The position numbers and the translations under genes are program-made. Shown piece after piece: positions 9,358-18,800 of a DNA stretch of 64,000 nt. The first letter of the stretch is position 1; the number at the start of each line of letters is the position of its first letter. Origin of the DNA: Laspinema sp963821735 (lineage in GTDB: Bacteria > Cyanobacteriota > Cyanobacteriia > Cyanobacteriales > Laspinemataceae); NCBI GenBank assembly GCA_963821735.1, contig CAWGFK010000070.1:434001-498000 (forward strand), given 5' to 3'. Below the pieces are notes generated by a model. It made no database searches. It was not told the DNA's origin and worked only from the letters and a program-made list of their open reading frames with translations.

Positions 9358-9963
9358 TTAATCGGGTTCGGTTTTATTCTGGCGCGGATTTTTCCGCGCA
9401 CCTTGCTGGATATACCAGCGATACCACTCCTGGGAAGAACGAATCGCTAACCATAACAGGAGTAAGGCAATAATGCCGCCCTCTGTCGGTGAGTCGAAGG
9501 CGAAGAGAACGAGGCAAATACATAAGGCATCTTGAGCGAGAATGGCCCAGAGGGGTAATTTTCCGAGGCGATAGAACCACCCAACTTGCACCAGTTGGAG
9601 CACCAGGGCCAATAATCCCCCGACGACGCCAATTAAGGCCACGATAAAGGTGGGGGCATCACTATCGTCCCCAAAACTCGCGGCGGCGATCGCCATCCCC
9701 ATAATTGCCCCCACAAACGGACTAAATACCAGTTGCACGTTTTGGAGGAGGCGCTGTCCCCAGGGTTGTTTGGTGGCAAATAGTTCAAATAAGGACCAAC
9801 TCACCAACACCCCGATCGCCACCTGGGGGGAAATCCGCGACAGCAGGGGGACGCGGGACCATAATTCATCCGCATTTAATAAACCGATTAACAGCAGGGG
9901 TAGGGCAATCCGCAGACCCCCTGCTGCTGAGGCCGATAGCGCCGCTAGGAGTGGAATCATCAT
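9358..9963 (-). CDS. DUF4126 membrane protein
   Basis: This 201-residue very hydrophobic protein has five or six likely membrane segments. The N-terminal half (ALSASAAGGLRIALPLLLIGLL, then ISPQVAIGVLVSWSLFELF) matches the pattern of DUF4126 proteins, whose function is unknown. It is convergent with hemH. The C-terminal tail is short and basic. The call rests on pattern memory. Confidence 0.7.
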   Translation of the reverse strand: MMIPLLAALSASAAGGLRIALPLLLIGLLNADELWSRVPLLSRISPQVAIGVLVSWSLFELFATKQPWGQRLLQNVQLVFSPFVGAIMGMAIAAASFGDDSDAPTFIVALIGVVGGLLALVLQLVQVGWFYRLGKLPLWAILAQDALCICLVLFAFDSPTEGGIIALLLLWLAIRSSQEWYRWYIQQGARKNPRQNKTEPD

Positions 9964-10369
9964 ATTGGCAATTTAGTCTTGTGGAATCTTATAGTTTCCG
10001 CTCACCTAGTCCAACTCTCGGAGTTGAAGCTTTTCGGCGATCGCCGATCGGTTTTGGCCGCAGATATCGAAGTGGGTGGCGATCGCACCCCGCCTCGTTT
10101 CGGGTTTTGCTGCATCCCCTGTTCATAGTTTAAATGCTTAGACGGTGATCTGCCTGCAACGGCACTGAGTTCGGTTCGGCTTTTCTCTATCCCTGCATGG
10201 TTACCTCAACCCAACCCCCTCCCTGGAGGATTCTGAGGCTGACCTATTAAATGCCGTTATAGTCTAAATCAAACCAGGGATCAATGACTTCGATATGAGT
10301 TTCAAGGAATTATCCCTAAGATTGGCCGGAGTCGTCGCGTTTAATTATCCTGAAACTGCCCTAAAAACT

Positions 10370-10383
10370 GTATAATAGACTAC
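10370..10383 (+). promoter_or_regulatory. NtcA-like box GTA-N8-TAC
   Basis: GTATAATAGACTAC fits the NtcA consensus GTA-N8-TAC, and NtcA controls nitrogen genes, of which gdhA is one. However, no TAN3T -10 box is found at the expected ~22 bp downstream, and about sixteen such matches are expected by chance in 64 kb. It is a weak candidate. Confidence 0.25.
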
Positions 10384-10514
10384 AGTAGTGCGTTGCTAAC
10401 AAACCGAACTGCCCTGTCTTTTTACAGCATAAGCATATAATATTGTTTTTGATAATTCTATGTTCTATGCTTATCAATCACCCAGAGCGCCTAAAGTCAA
10501 GTTTCTCTCATCTC

Positions 10515-10621
10515 CCCCAGGCGGAACCGGATTAGCCTCCTGGGGTCTCTTCGGAGTCATGCCAAGGCTGATCCAGCCATGACAACGGCAGAGGTCAGAT
10601 TTAGGAAACTGGACATTTCCT
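10515..10621 (+). other. Three consecutive hairpins upstream of gdhA
   Basis: The pairs are CCCCAGG/CCTGGGG (10515-10521 with 10539-10545), GTCATG/CATGAC (10556-10561 with 10578-10583) and AGGAAA/TTTCCT (10603-10608 with 10616-10621). They occupy the last 175 bp before gdhA and could be a structured leader or a small RNA. I do not recognise a known riboswitch. Confidence 0.35.
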
Positions 10622-10689
10622 CACCGAAAGACGGGGGTTAATTCAGGGTTTGCACCACCAGCGCGATCGCCAATATGGAGCATACTAAA

Positions 10690-11976
10690 ATGTCCGATTC
10701 ACTCTTTGCCGATGCCAGCAAACGCTTAGAACGGGCCATGAAATACGTCTCGATTTCCGAAGACGCCCTCGAATATCTCAAATATCCTAAAGCTAGTTTA
10801 AACGTCTCCATTCCTGTGCGAATGGACAACGGTTCCTTACGCATTTTCCAAGGCTATCGAGTGCGCTACGACGATACAAGAGGTCCAGGGAAAGGAGGCG
10901 TTCGGTATCATCCCAATGTTTCTATGGATGAAGTCAAATCCCTCGCCTTTTGGATGACCTTTAAATGTGCCGTTCTCGACTTACCTTTTGGCGGTGCAAA
11001 AGGCGGCGTTACCGTCAATCCCAAAGAACTTTCTAAACTAGAATTAGAACGATTAACTCGGGGTTATATTGATGCGATCGCCGATTTTATTGGTCCCAAC
11101 ATCGATATTCCTGCCCCCGATGTTTATACGAACCCCACCATCATGGGCTGGATGATGGATCAATATAATATTATTAGTCGTTCTCTCAACCCCGGCGTTG
11201 TTACCGGCAAACCTGTCACCCTAGGCGGCAGTTTGGGTCGGGATACCGCCACCGGCAGCGGTGCTTATTATGTCATTGAAGCCATTATGGGGAAATTTGA
11301 CCGACTCCCCCATCAAACCACCGTCGCCGTTCAAGGATTTGGGAATGCCGGTTCCGTGGTGGCCGAACTTCTAGCCAAAGCGGGATACAAAGTGGTCGCC
11401 GTCAGCGACTCGCAAGGGGGAATTTATGCCAAAAAAGGACTCGATATTCCCAGCATCCTCCACTACAAAAAATCCAATTCTGGGATTCAAGCGGTCTATT
11501 GTCAAGACACGGTTTGTAACATTGTGGAACATGAAATTATCACCAATGAGCAACTGTTGGCCTTAGAGGTGGATATCCTGATTCCTGCCGCCTTGGAAAA
11601 TCAAATCACCGAAGCCAATGTCCAAGATATTAAGGCGAAATATATCTTTGAAGTGGCAAATGGACCGATTAGTTCCGAAGCCGATCGCATCCTAGAAGAC
11701 CGAGGCATTTATGTCGTTCCAGATATTTTAGTCAATGCCGGAGGGGTCACGGTCAGTTATTTTGAATGGCTGCAAAATCGCAGCGGTTTGTATTGGGAAT
11801 TGGAGGAAGTTGAGGAACGCTTGCAGAAGAGAATGCGAAAAGAAACCGAGAAAATTTGGCAAATTGCCGATGAATTCTCCATTTCCATGCGAACTGCCGC
11901 TTATGTGCATGGGTTGAACCGTCTCGGAGAAGCCCTCAGCGCCAAGGGAACGAGAGATTATTATGTGAAGAAATAA
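10690..11976 (+). CDS. gdhA: Glutamate dehydrogenase (Glu/Leu/Phe/Val dehydrogenase family)
   Basis: GdhA interconverts 2-oxoglutarate plus ammonium and glutamate with NAD(P)H. Visible are the glutamate-binding and catalytic region (GPGKGGVRYHPNVS, FKCAVLDLPFGGAKGGV with the catalytic Lys), PAPDVYTNPTIMGWMMDQY, and the Rossmann motif VAVQGFGNAGSVVAELL. Length (about 428 aa) is usual for the hexameric bacterial enzyme. I take ATG 10690 (MSDSLFADASKRLERA), which fits cyanobacterial homologues; ATG 10675 is in frame upstream but adds an unusual MEHTK. There is no Shine-Dalgarno. A GC-rich imperfect hairpin follows near 11988-12034. Confidence 0.93.
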   Translation: MSDSLFADASKRLERAMKYVSISEDALEYLKYPKASLNVSIPVRMDNGSLRIFQGYRVRYDDTRGPGKGGVRYHPNVSMDEVKSLAFWMTFKCAVLDLPFGGAKGGVTVNPKELSKLELERLTRGYIDAIADFIGPNIDIPAPDVYTNPTIMGWMMDQYNIISRSLNPGVVTGKPVTLGGSLGRDTATGSGAYYVIEAIMGKFDRLPHQTTVAVQGFGNAGSVVAELLAKAGYKVVAVSDSQGGIYAKKGLDIPSILHYKKSNSGIQAVYCQDTVCNIVEHEIITNEQLLALEVDILIPAALENQITEANVQDIKAKYIFEVANGPISSEADRILEDRGIYVVPDILVNAGGVTVSYFEWLQNRSGLYWELEEVEERLQKRMRKETEKIWQIADEFSISMRTAAYVHGLNRLGEALSAKGTRDYYVKK

Positions 11977-12248
11977 GTCAAAATCAGACTCAGGGGGTGG
12001 TGGTAGGTCCCCGAAAAACTTAACCCCACCCCTGACTCCCCGCAGAAGTATCGGCCATTGAAATTTCGGTCAATTCATGGTAGGGTAGGTCTCGATATTT
12101 AACGGTGCATCCAGGGTAGCGACTGCCTCAGCAACAGGGGGGTGCGATCGCGGGTCTGACCTGGACCAAGGGCGATCGCATCGGTCCCGGCCCAACTCCG
12201 GTGATGAATTGGATAGAATCATGGTAGAAAAAACGGAGAGTTGCAGAC

Positions 12249-13255
12249 ATGACTAAAGGGATTTATACCTTAGCCAATGACGTCGTTTATAACCAGCTTG
12301 TCGCCTTTTTAAACAGCGTTGAAGTCAATGCTGGGCCAAACTTCCCCGTTGCCGTCATTCCTTACGACGATCGCATTGAGAAAATTCGGGCCGAGATAGA
12401 AACCCGACCCAACGTTACCCTCTTAACCGATCTGAGTCTATTCCAACCCTGGGAAGAATTTTCACACCAAGTCTGGTCCACCCATCCGACTGCCTTTAAA
12501 GGGTGGGAAGAACAAGGCATCCAAGGGGTCTATCGGATCGGTGCGAATCGACGCTACAGCGCCTTTGACCCCGCCAGTCCCTTTGCCAAATTTGTCTATT
12601 TTGATGCCGATGTTTTAGCTCGCTCAATTCCCTCGACCCGATTTTTGAGGCTTTAGAACATCAAGATTTTGTGGTCTATGACTTTCAGTATAAAGACCCG
12701 TCCCATATTTTTAACATCAACTCCCCCAAGTTATTTGAGGTTTTCAAAGCGGAAGAAGTCAACCGAGATATTTTTTGCTCGGGTTGCTTTGCTGGAACGC
12801 GCGGACTATTTACTCCAGAGCAACGGGACTGGGTGGTGTCACAATTAGCCGAGGGAGAGTCTGAGGTTTTATACTTAGGAGCGCCCAATCAATCGGTCCT
12901 CAATTATATGAGAATGAAATTGGGAATTCCGCTTTATAATTTAGCCTTTCATTTGCCCAAAGAACAAGTCACTGGCAATGCGGTGACTTCTCGACATTTC
13001 GAGATGAGAGAGAATGGGCTTTATGATAAGGGACAACGATTGACCTATCTCCATTATATTGGTCTGTCCTCCAAACTCTTCGATCGCCTCTGTGCCGGAG
13101 AAAATATCGATGTCCCCTATCGCGATATCTTTTTACATTATCGGTACTTGCACGAACCATCCCAGCGACCCCAATTTACTACCCCACCCAAACCCTACAA
13201 TCCGCCTCCCTCGCTAGTCAATCGTGTGATGAGAAAATTAGGATTAACCCGTTGA
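12249..13255 (+). CDS. Npun_R2821/Npun_R2823-family protein, frameshifted
   Basis: This resembles a family of cyanobacterial proteins related to glycosyltransferases, which start MT(K/R)GIY-LAND and have a DxD-like YFDADVL (about residue 120-130). The frame breaks at about 12620: one base seems missing between DADVLA and LNSLDPIFEALEHQDF. The two open parts (12249-12656 and 12671-13255, continuous in reading from 12623) rebuild a full ~335-residue protein ending RVMRKLGLTR. It is followed 11 bp later by a paralogue. The donor and acceptor are unknown; sugar transfer is inferred only from the DxD. Confidence 0.75.
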
Positions 13256-13265
13256 GGAAAAAAGT

Positions 13266-14186
13266 ATGAGTCGCGGAATTTATATTGTTGCTAATGACCG
13301 GGTAAAGGAGCAGACGATCGCCCTACTGAATAGCATTCGCTTGTATGATTCAGAAACGGCGATCGTGATGATTCCTTTTGATGAAAACTATCATGAAATT
13401 GCCGAAATTGTCACCAACAAATATGGGGTGCAAATCTACGAAAATTTAGAATTTGCAGACCAGCTTTGTCAGAAACTCTATCAAATTTTTGGGGCCGGAT
13501 TTTTCAACAATCCCAACAAACAGCGCAAGCAAGCCTGTTGGTTTGGTCCCTTTGATGAATTTCTCTATATTGATACTGATATCGTGGTATTTGATAAAAT
13601 TGCCAAGCTGCTGGATTATCTCAAAGACTACGATTTTTTCTGTTACGATTATCAACATACCAATGGGATTGAGAATGTTTTTAGTCAAAAGGTCTTAGAA
13701 GAAGGGATATTTACCCCAGAAGACCTGAAAGATGTTTTTAACAGTGGGTTATGGGGTTCCAAAAAGGGCTTATTTACCGAGAATGAACTCTACGAAACCT
13801 TTGCCGAATGTGCCGCCCATACCGACTACTTTGATTTTTCTCAAAAAACCACGGATCAACCTATCTTTAACTATCTGGTTTTGAAGCGGATTCAGCGGCG
13901 ATTTAACATCGTTCGTCGTGAGGGGAAAGCCCCTGGAAGTTGGGCCGGTAGCCGACATTTTCAGAGGGAAGGCGATCGGCTAATTGACCCCAAGCTCGGA
14001 CAACCGTTAGACTACCTCCATTGGGCCGGATTTCGGATTGAACCGGGATGTCCCTATTGGGAGATTTGGGAACATTACCGCTATCTGAATGAACCGAAAC
14101 CAGAACGTCCCGTGCAACAACCGGCCAAAAAAAGTATTATGAATGCCCTGCGCGATCAACTCAGAAAAATCAAAGCCAAATTTTAA
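13266..14186 (+). CDS. Npun_R2821/Npun_R2823-family protein
   Basis: This intact 306-residue paralogue of the preceding gene shares the start MSRGIYIVANDRVKEQTIALLNSIRLYD, a DxD motif in FLYIDTDIVVFD (about residue 100-106), CYDYQHTN, and HWAGFRIEPG near the C-terminus, which ends in a basic tail. It is probably a soluble glycosyltransferase-like enzyme. The GAGG ribosome site overlaps the stop region of the upstream gene, so the two are one transcript. The tandem pair may act together on a cell-surface glycan (inference). Confidence 0.8.
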   Translation: MSRGIYIVANDRVKEQTIALLNSIRLYDSETAIVMIPFDENYHEIAEIVTNKYGVQIYENLEFADQLCQKLYQIFGAGFFNNPNKQRKQACWFGPFDEFLYIDTDIVVFDKIAKLLDYLKDYDFFCYDYQHTNGIENVFSQKVLEEGIFTPEDLKDVFNSGLWGSKKGLFTENELYETFAECAAHTDYFDFSQKTTDQPIFNYLVLKRIQRRFNIVRREGKAPGSWAGSRHFQREGDRLIDPKLGQPLDYLHWAGFRIEPGCPYWEIWEHYRYLNEPKPERPVQQPAKKSIMNALRDQLRKIKAKF

Positions 14187-14212
14187 AGACTACTTCCAAA
14201 TTCCGCTGTCAA

Positions 14213-14290
14213 TGTTTGTAGTAACGACTTCAGTCGTTCTCCCCCTGAGTTTTGGGAAAACAGACGACTGAAGTCGTCACTACGAACGAA
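14213..14290 (+). repeat. Palindromic ACTTCAGTCG repeat, copy 1
   Basis: TAGTAACGACTTCAGTCGTT and its near-inverse GACGACTGAAGTCGTCACTA flank about 30 bp. Each arm holds the palindrome ACGACTTCAGTCGT. The same modules occur at 41623-41704 in a different order, and a half-module at about 60254. It lies between convergent genes. Confidence 0.7.
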
Positions 14291-14319
14291 TCTTCAGTGC
14301 GGTAGTTAAGATTATTCCT

Positions 14320-15819
14320 CTAAGCAGACAGGGATAACAGTTCAACTTGATGGGAAATGGGAACTTCCACCTCAAAGGTTGTGCCTTGATTGGGAGAAGA
14401 GGTACAGCGCAGATTTCCCTTGTGTTTTTCGACCACAATTTGCCAAGTAATGGAGAGTCCGATACCCGTGCCTTTTCCCGGGGGTTTGGTAGTGAAAAAG
14501 GGATTGAAAATACAGCCTCTAACGGCTTCAGACATTCCGGGTCCATTATCGGAAATGCGGATGGTGGCCTGATTTTTCCCGGTGACTTCCGTGCGAATTA
14601 CAATGCGCGTGGGATGCGCTTTCATTTCAGCGAGGGTTCTCCTGTCGTTCCACTCATCGATCGCATCGATCGCATTGGCGAGAATATTCATAAACACTTG
14701 ATTGAGTTCACCGCCATAGCATTCGATTTCCGGTAAATGGGAATCATACTCGCGGATCACTTCAATCTCTGGGCGATCGGGTTTGGCTTTCAAGCGGTTA
14801 TTTAAAATCATCAAGGTGCTATCCAGTCCTTGATGCAGGTTAACCGACTTCATCTCAAATCCCTCATGACGGGAAAAATGCCGTAAGGATAAGACAATTT
14901 CCCGAATGCGATCGGCCCCTACTTGCATCGAGTCCAAAATTTTCGGTAAATCTTCCTTGAGAAAGGGTAATTCAGTAGATTCGATCGCTTCCTCTATCTC
15001 AGGAATCGGTTCAGGGTAATGCTGCTGATAGAGATCGACAATTTCAATCAAGTCTTGAGTATAGTTATGAGCGTAGGTGAGATTACCGTAAATGAAATTA
15101 ACGGGATTGTTGATTTCATGAGCAACCCCGGCTACCAATTGTCCTAAAGCCGACATTTTTTCAATTTGAATCAGTTGGCTTTGCATTTGCTGGAGTTGCA
15201 ACAGGGAACGTTCCAGTTGGAGGGCTTTCTGTCGCTCTCGGTTTTCCGATTCCTGTAAGGCAATCTGGGCTTGTTTGCGTTCATTAATTTCCTGGTTGAG
15301 GCGATTGTTGGTTTCCAGCAATGCCTTTGTCCTCTGTTCGACTCGGTGTTCTAACTCTTGGGCGAGGCATTCTAGTTCAGCTCGGGCGCGATCGCGTTCC
15401 ACAATTTCCGTTTCCAGGTTTTGGGTGAGATGGCGGATACTCAAATGAGTCTTGACCCGCGCTAAGACTTCTTCATGTTGAATCGGCTTCGTAATATAGT
15501 CAACGGCACCGGCATTAAACCCTTTGACCTTATTTTGCGTATCGTCTAGGGCCGTCATAAAAACTATGGGAATATCTCGGCTAACAGGATTTTGTTTCAA
15601 CTGTTCGCAGGTTTCAAAGCCATCCATTTCCGGCATGAGTACATCTAACAGGATTAAGTCCGGTTGAGAATACTCGACTTTTTTTAAGGCACTTTTGCCA
15701 CTGCGAGCGACCCAGATTTTAAACCCAGATTCGCTCAAGAACTCGACCACCGACCCTAAATTAGTCGGCATATCATCGACGATTAAAATGGTCCCTAACT
15801 CCAAACTGCGATCGCTCAT
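14320..15819 (-). CDS. Response regulator-histidine kinase fusion
   Basis: This 499-residue protein has an N-terminal REC domain (about 10-125; TILIVDDMPTN, phosphoacceptor Asp in ILLDVLMPEMDGF), a coiled coil (about 140-220), HisKA with the phosphorylated His in GVAHEINNPVNFIYGNLTYA (about residue 235), and HATPase_c with NILANAIDAI and RISDNGPGM. The family usually phosphorylates downstream REC proteins. Its start codon overlaps the stop of the 1995-aa multikinase gene by 4 bp (ATGA), so the two are translationally coupled and very likely one pathway; the kinase's own REC may receive phosphate from it. Confidence 0.9.
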   Translation of the reverse strand: MSDRSLELGTILIVDDMPTNLGSVVEFLSESGFKIWVARSGKSALKKVEYSQPDLILLDVLMPEMDGFETCEQLKQNPVSRDIPIVFMTALDDTQNKVKGFNAGAVDYITKPIQHEEVLARVKTHLSIRHLTQNLETEIVERDRARAELECLAQELEHRVEQRTKALLETNNRLNQEINERKQAQIALQESENRERQKALQLERSLLQLQQMQSQLIQIEKMSALGQLVAGVAHEINNPVNFIYGNLTYAHNYTQDLIEIVDLYQQHYPEPIPEIEEAIESTELPFLKEDLPKILDSMQVGADRIREIVLSLRHFSRHEGFEMKSVNLHQGLDSTLMILNNRLKAKPDRPEIEVIREYDSHLPEIECYGGELNQVFMNILANAIDAIDEWNDRRTLAEMKAHPTRIVIRTEVTGKNQATIRISDNGPGMSEAVRGCIFNPFFTTKPPGKGTGIGLSITWQIVVEKHKGNLRCTSSPNQGTTFEVEVPISHQVELLSLSA

Positions 15820-18800
15820 TTTCCTGTCTCCATATACCCTTGGACAAAAGCCAGTAATTCCTCTTCGGCAAAGGTTTTGGCGAAGTGAATCACCTGAGTA
15901 GCAAATGGTGCATAACGCGGATCCCCATCTTCCAAACGTTGCACCCGCTCTTGAATCGTGACCAATTCGCCCTTCATTGCCAAATCAAATAAAATAGCTA
16001 ATTCCTCAGCAGAAGGGGCGATCACTGCACTAGATTGGGGGGGAATAGGAGCATCAGTAAGACTGGATTCAGAACTAATAGAAGCTTGCTCCCCATATAT
16101 CCATTCTAAATCTAAATGAGTTCCTAAGCAACTCAAAAGTTGCTCATCTTGAATCGGTTTAAGGAGAAAATCATTACACCCTATTTTCAGACAAGTCTGT
16201 TCCTGGGAGGAAAAAATACTGGCTGAGGTCCCGATCGCCACTACATTCTTAATCTCGGGCATTTTTCTAATCTGCCGCATCGCTTCAAACCCATCCATCA
16301 CCGGCATGACTAAATCAATGATGATGCAATCCGGTTGAAAAGACCGCGCTTGATTTAGGCAATCTTGCCCATCGATTGCTTCCCGAACGTCGAACCCGAT
16401 TGGAGTCAGTAAATTTACGAGGACGGACCGGTTTTCCCATCGATCATCAACGACTAGAATTTTCCGAGGTCTTCCCACAAATCCCCGAATAATTTTTGGA
16501 GAGGCTTGGGGTTCCCCCGCGCAATTTTCAAGGATAGGTAACTCTAAGTCAAACCAAAATTCACTCCCCTTTCCTGCCTCACTTTCAACTTGAATAGAAC
16601 TCCCCATCATCTCCACTAACTGACGACTAATTGCCAGTCCCAATCCCGTTCCTTCCGTTTGACGAACCGTTCCCTTCACTTGCTCGAAGGGTAAAAATAT
16701 GTTGGCGAGTTGTTCTGGTGCAATGCCAATTCCGCTATCCTGTACCCGAAATCGCAGGGTAGTTCGTGGGTTCTGAGGGTCTTTCCCTGGGGAGGGTAAG
16801 GATTCAACGGTAAAGGTGACTTCGCCGCTTTCGGTAAATTTAACCGCATTCCCAAGCAAGTTAATCAATACTTGACGCAACCGTTTTTCATCCGCGTAAA
16901 CCCCCATCGGTAGTTGATCGTTGGGTTCATAAATCAGGGAAATGCCTTTACTTTCCGCCCGAACTCGGCAGATCTCGGCAATGTTTTGTAAAAACTCCTG
17001 TAGGTGGAAATTGCGGGAGTACAATTCCATTTTTCCAGATTCAATTTTAGACAAATCTAAAATATCGTTAATTAAAGTGAGCAAATGTTTACCACACTTG
17101 TGAATAATTTTTACCCCACTTTCTTGCTTGGGGTTTAAGTTGGGATCCCGGGCGAGAATTTGGGCAAAGCCTAAAATTCCGTTGAGGGGGGTTCGCAGTT
17201 CATGACTCATACTGGCCAGGAATTGACTCTTGGCCTGATTCGCAGCATCAGCGGCTTTTTCGGCCCGTTCTCGTTCTTGAATTTCGATTTCTAATCGCTC
17301 GTTTTTGGTTTTTAATTCTTGAGTTCGGGCTTCGACTTTGAGTTCTAGGTTGTGGTAAAGGGTGGCATTTTCTAAGGCGATCGCCGATTGGCTGGATAAC
17401 AGTTTCAGCACTTCTACCCGCCTAGGGGTAAAGGCACCGGCAATCAGATTATTTTCTAAATAAAGAATGGCGCTGAGTTTGCCTTGGTAGAGGATGGGTA
17501 AACACAGCAGAGACTTGGGTTGTTCTTCGCAGATATAAGCATCGCCACTAAAAATTTCCTCTGCACTGGCATCGGTGAAAATTACATCTTTTTGGGTGCG
17601 GATTACATATTCGAGAGCGGCGATCGCCACATCATTACTCTGATGAATCGGAACGGATTGCATGACCTGCACGCTTTCTGGATTCCCCTGGGCTTCAATC
17701 ACCCATTCCCCACCTTGGCAGAGGATTAAAGCGCCTTTTTCTGCCCCAGCATTCTCGATTAAAATCTTCATCAACTTTTCCAGCAAGTTGGGCAGCAAAA
17801 TTTCCCCGGAAATTGCTTGAGAAGCTTTGATCACCGATGCCATATCCAGCAGACTCGGGTCAATCATGCTGGTCCCGGCGAGGGTTTCATGGATGAGGGT
17901 GGCGATCGTTTCCCGCCCCTGAACCACCGCAGACTGGTTCAACGGGGCATCTAGTAATTGAGGATAGCGTTCCGCCAAATCCTTGACCTTTGCTTTTGCA
18001 CCCCAGCGAACATAACAATAGTACGCATCGGTCATATAAGTTTTAGCAATTTTCTCCCGGCCCAGGGAGATCTGAAACTCTGCTGCTAGTTCATTTCCTA
18101 ATGCTTCATCTGGAAGATAGCCTTGCTGTTGTGCACCGCGAATCCCTTGTTCATAATAATCCATTGCTTTCTGGATATCTTTGGAAATTCGGGCTTTTTC
18201 TGCCTCTACTAATTCATATTTATGCTGGAAGTTTTCCGGACAATGAAAAGCCCAATTTGCCATGTTCTCCTGATTGGCATCCACTGCGAGCAGGTATTCT
18301 TTTTGCACTTCAGGTGGGGCGGATGGGTACAAAGCTAACAGGGCTAGAGAATAGTAAAAATTGTGGGCAGCACTATGCATTAACCCCAACCCGCCTTGGG
18401 TATATTCTGAGGCTAAATTGACACTTTTTAAGGTTTGCTGATAATTTTTAAATAAGTAAAATAAAATGATTTCAGCCACATAGTAAGAATACATTAAAGT
18501 GGCATTTTTAGATTCCTTAATAACCGGCAGCATTTCTGGGTAATTAAAACTCTCTCCTATTAAAGAAAGTTTATCCGTAGCTCGGTCCTGTAAGTTGTCA
18601 ACAAGCTGCTGATATATTTTAATATAATAAATATCATAATCTTGCTTTAATTTTATAGCAATATTTACATATTTAACCTGTTCTTGGGAAACTTTGTCTA
18701 ACCCCTCTCCACTGAGAAATGAATAGTTACAATAGTTGACGGCATTATGACAAGCAAATTCTATATCGCCCACTTCTAGCCCACTTTGAACCCCTTCCAC

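Larger units (their letters stand above)
9964..10689. other. Long leader/intergenic region before gdhA
   Basis: No gene is seen in these 726 bp. They contain a GTA-N8-TAC site (10370-10383) overlapping TATAAT at 10371-10376, a second TATAAT at 10436-10441, and three small hairpins in a row between 10515 and 10621. The length suggests a regulated promoter or a long 5' UTR of gdhA, or an unannotated small RNA. Confidence 0.5.

Noticed and set aside
10436..10441. TATAAT as a sigma70 promoter of gdhA
   Set aside because: No acceptable -35 hexamer lies 16-18 bp upstream, so it is listed only as a note.
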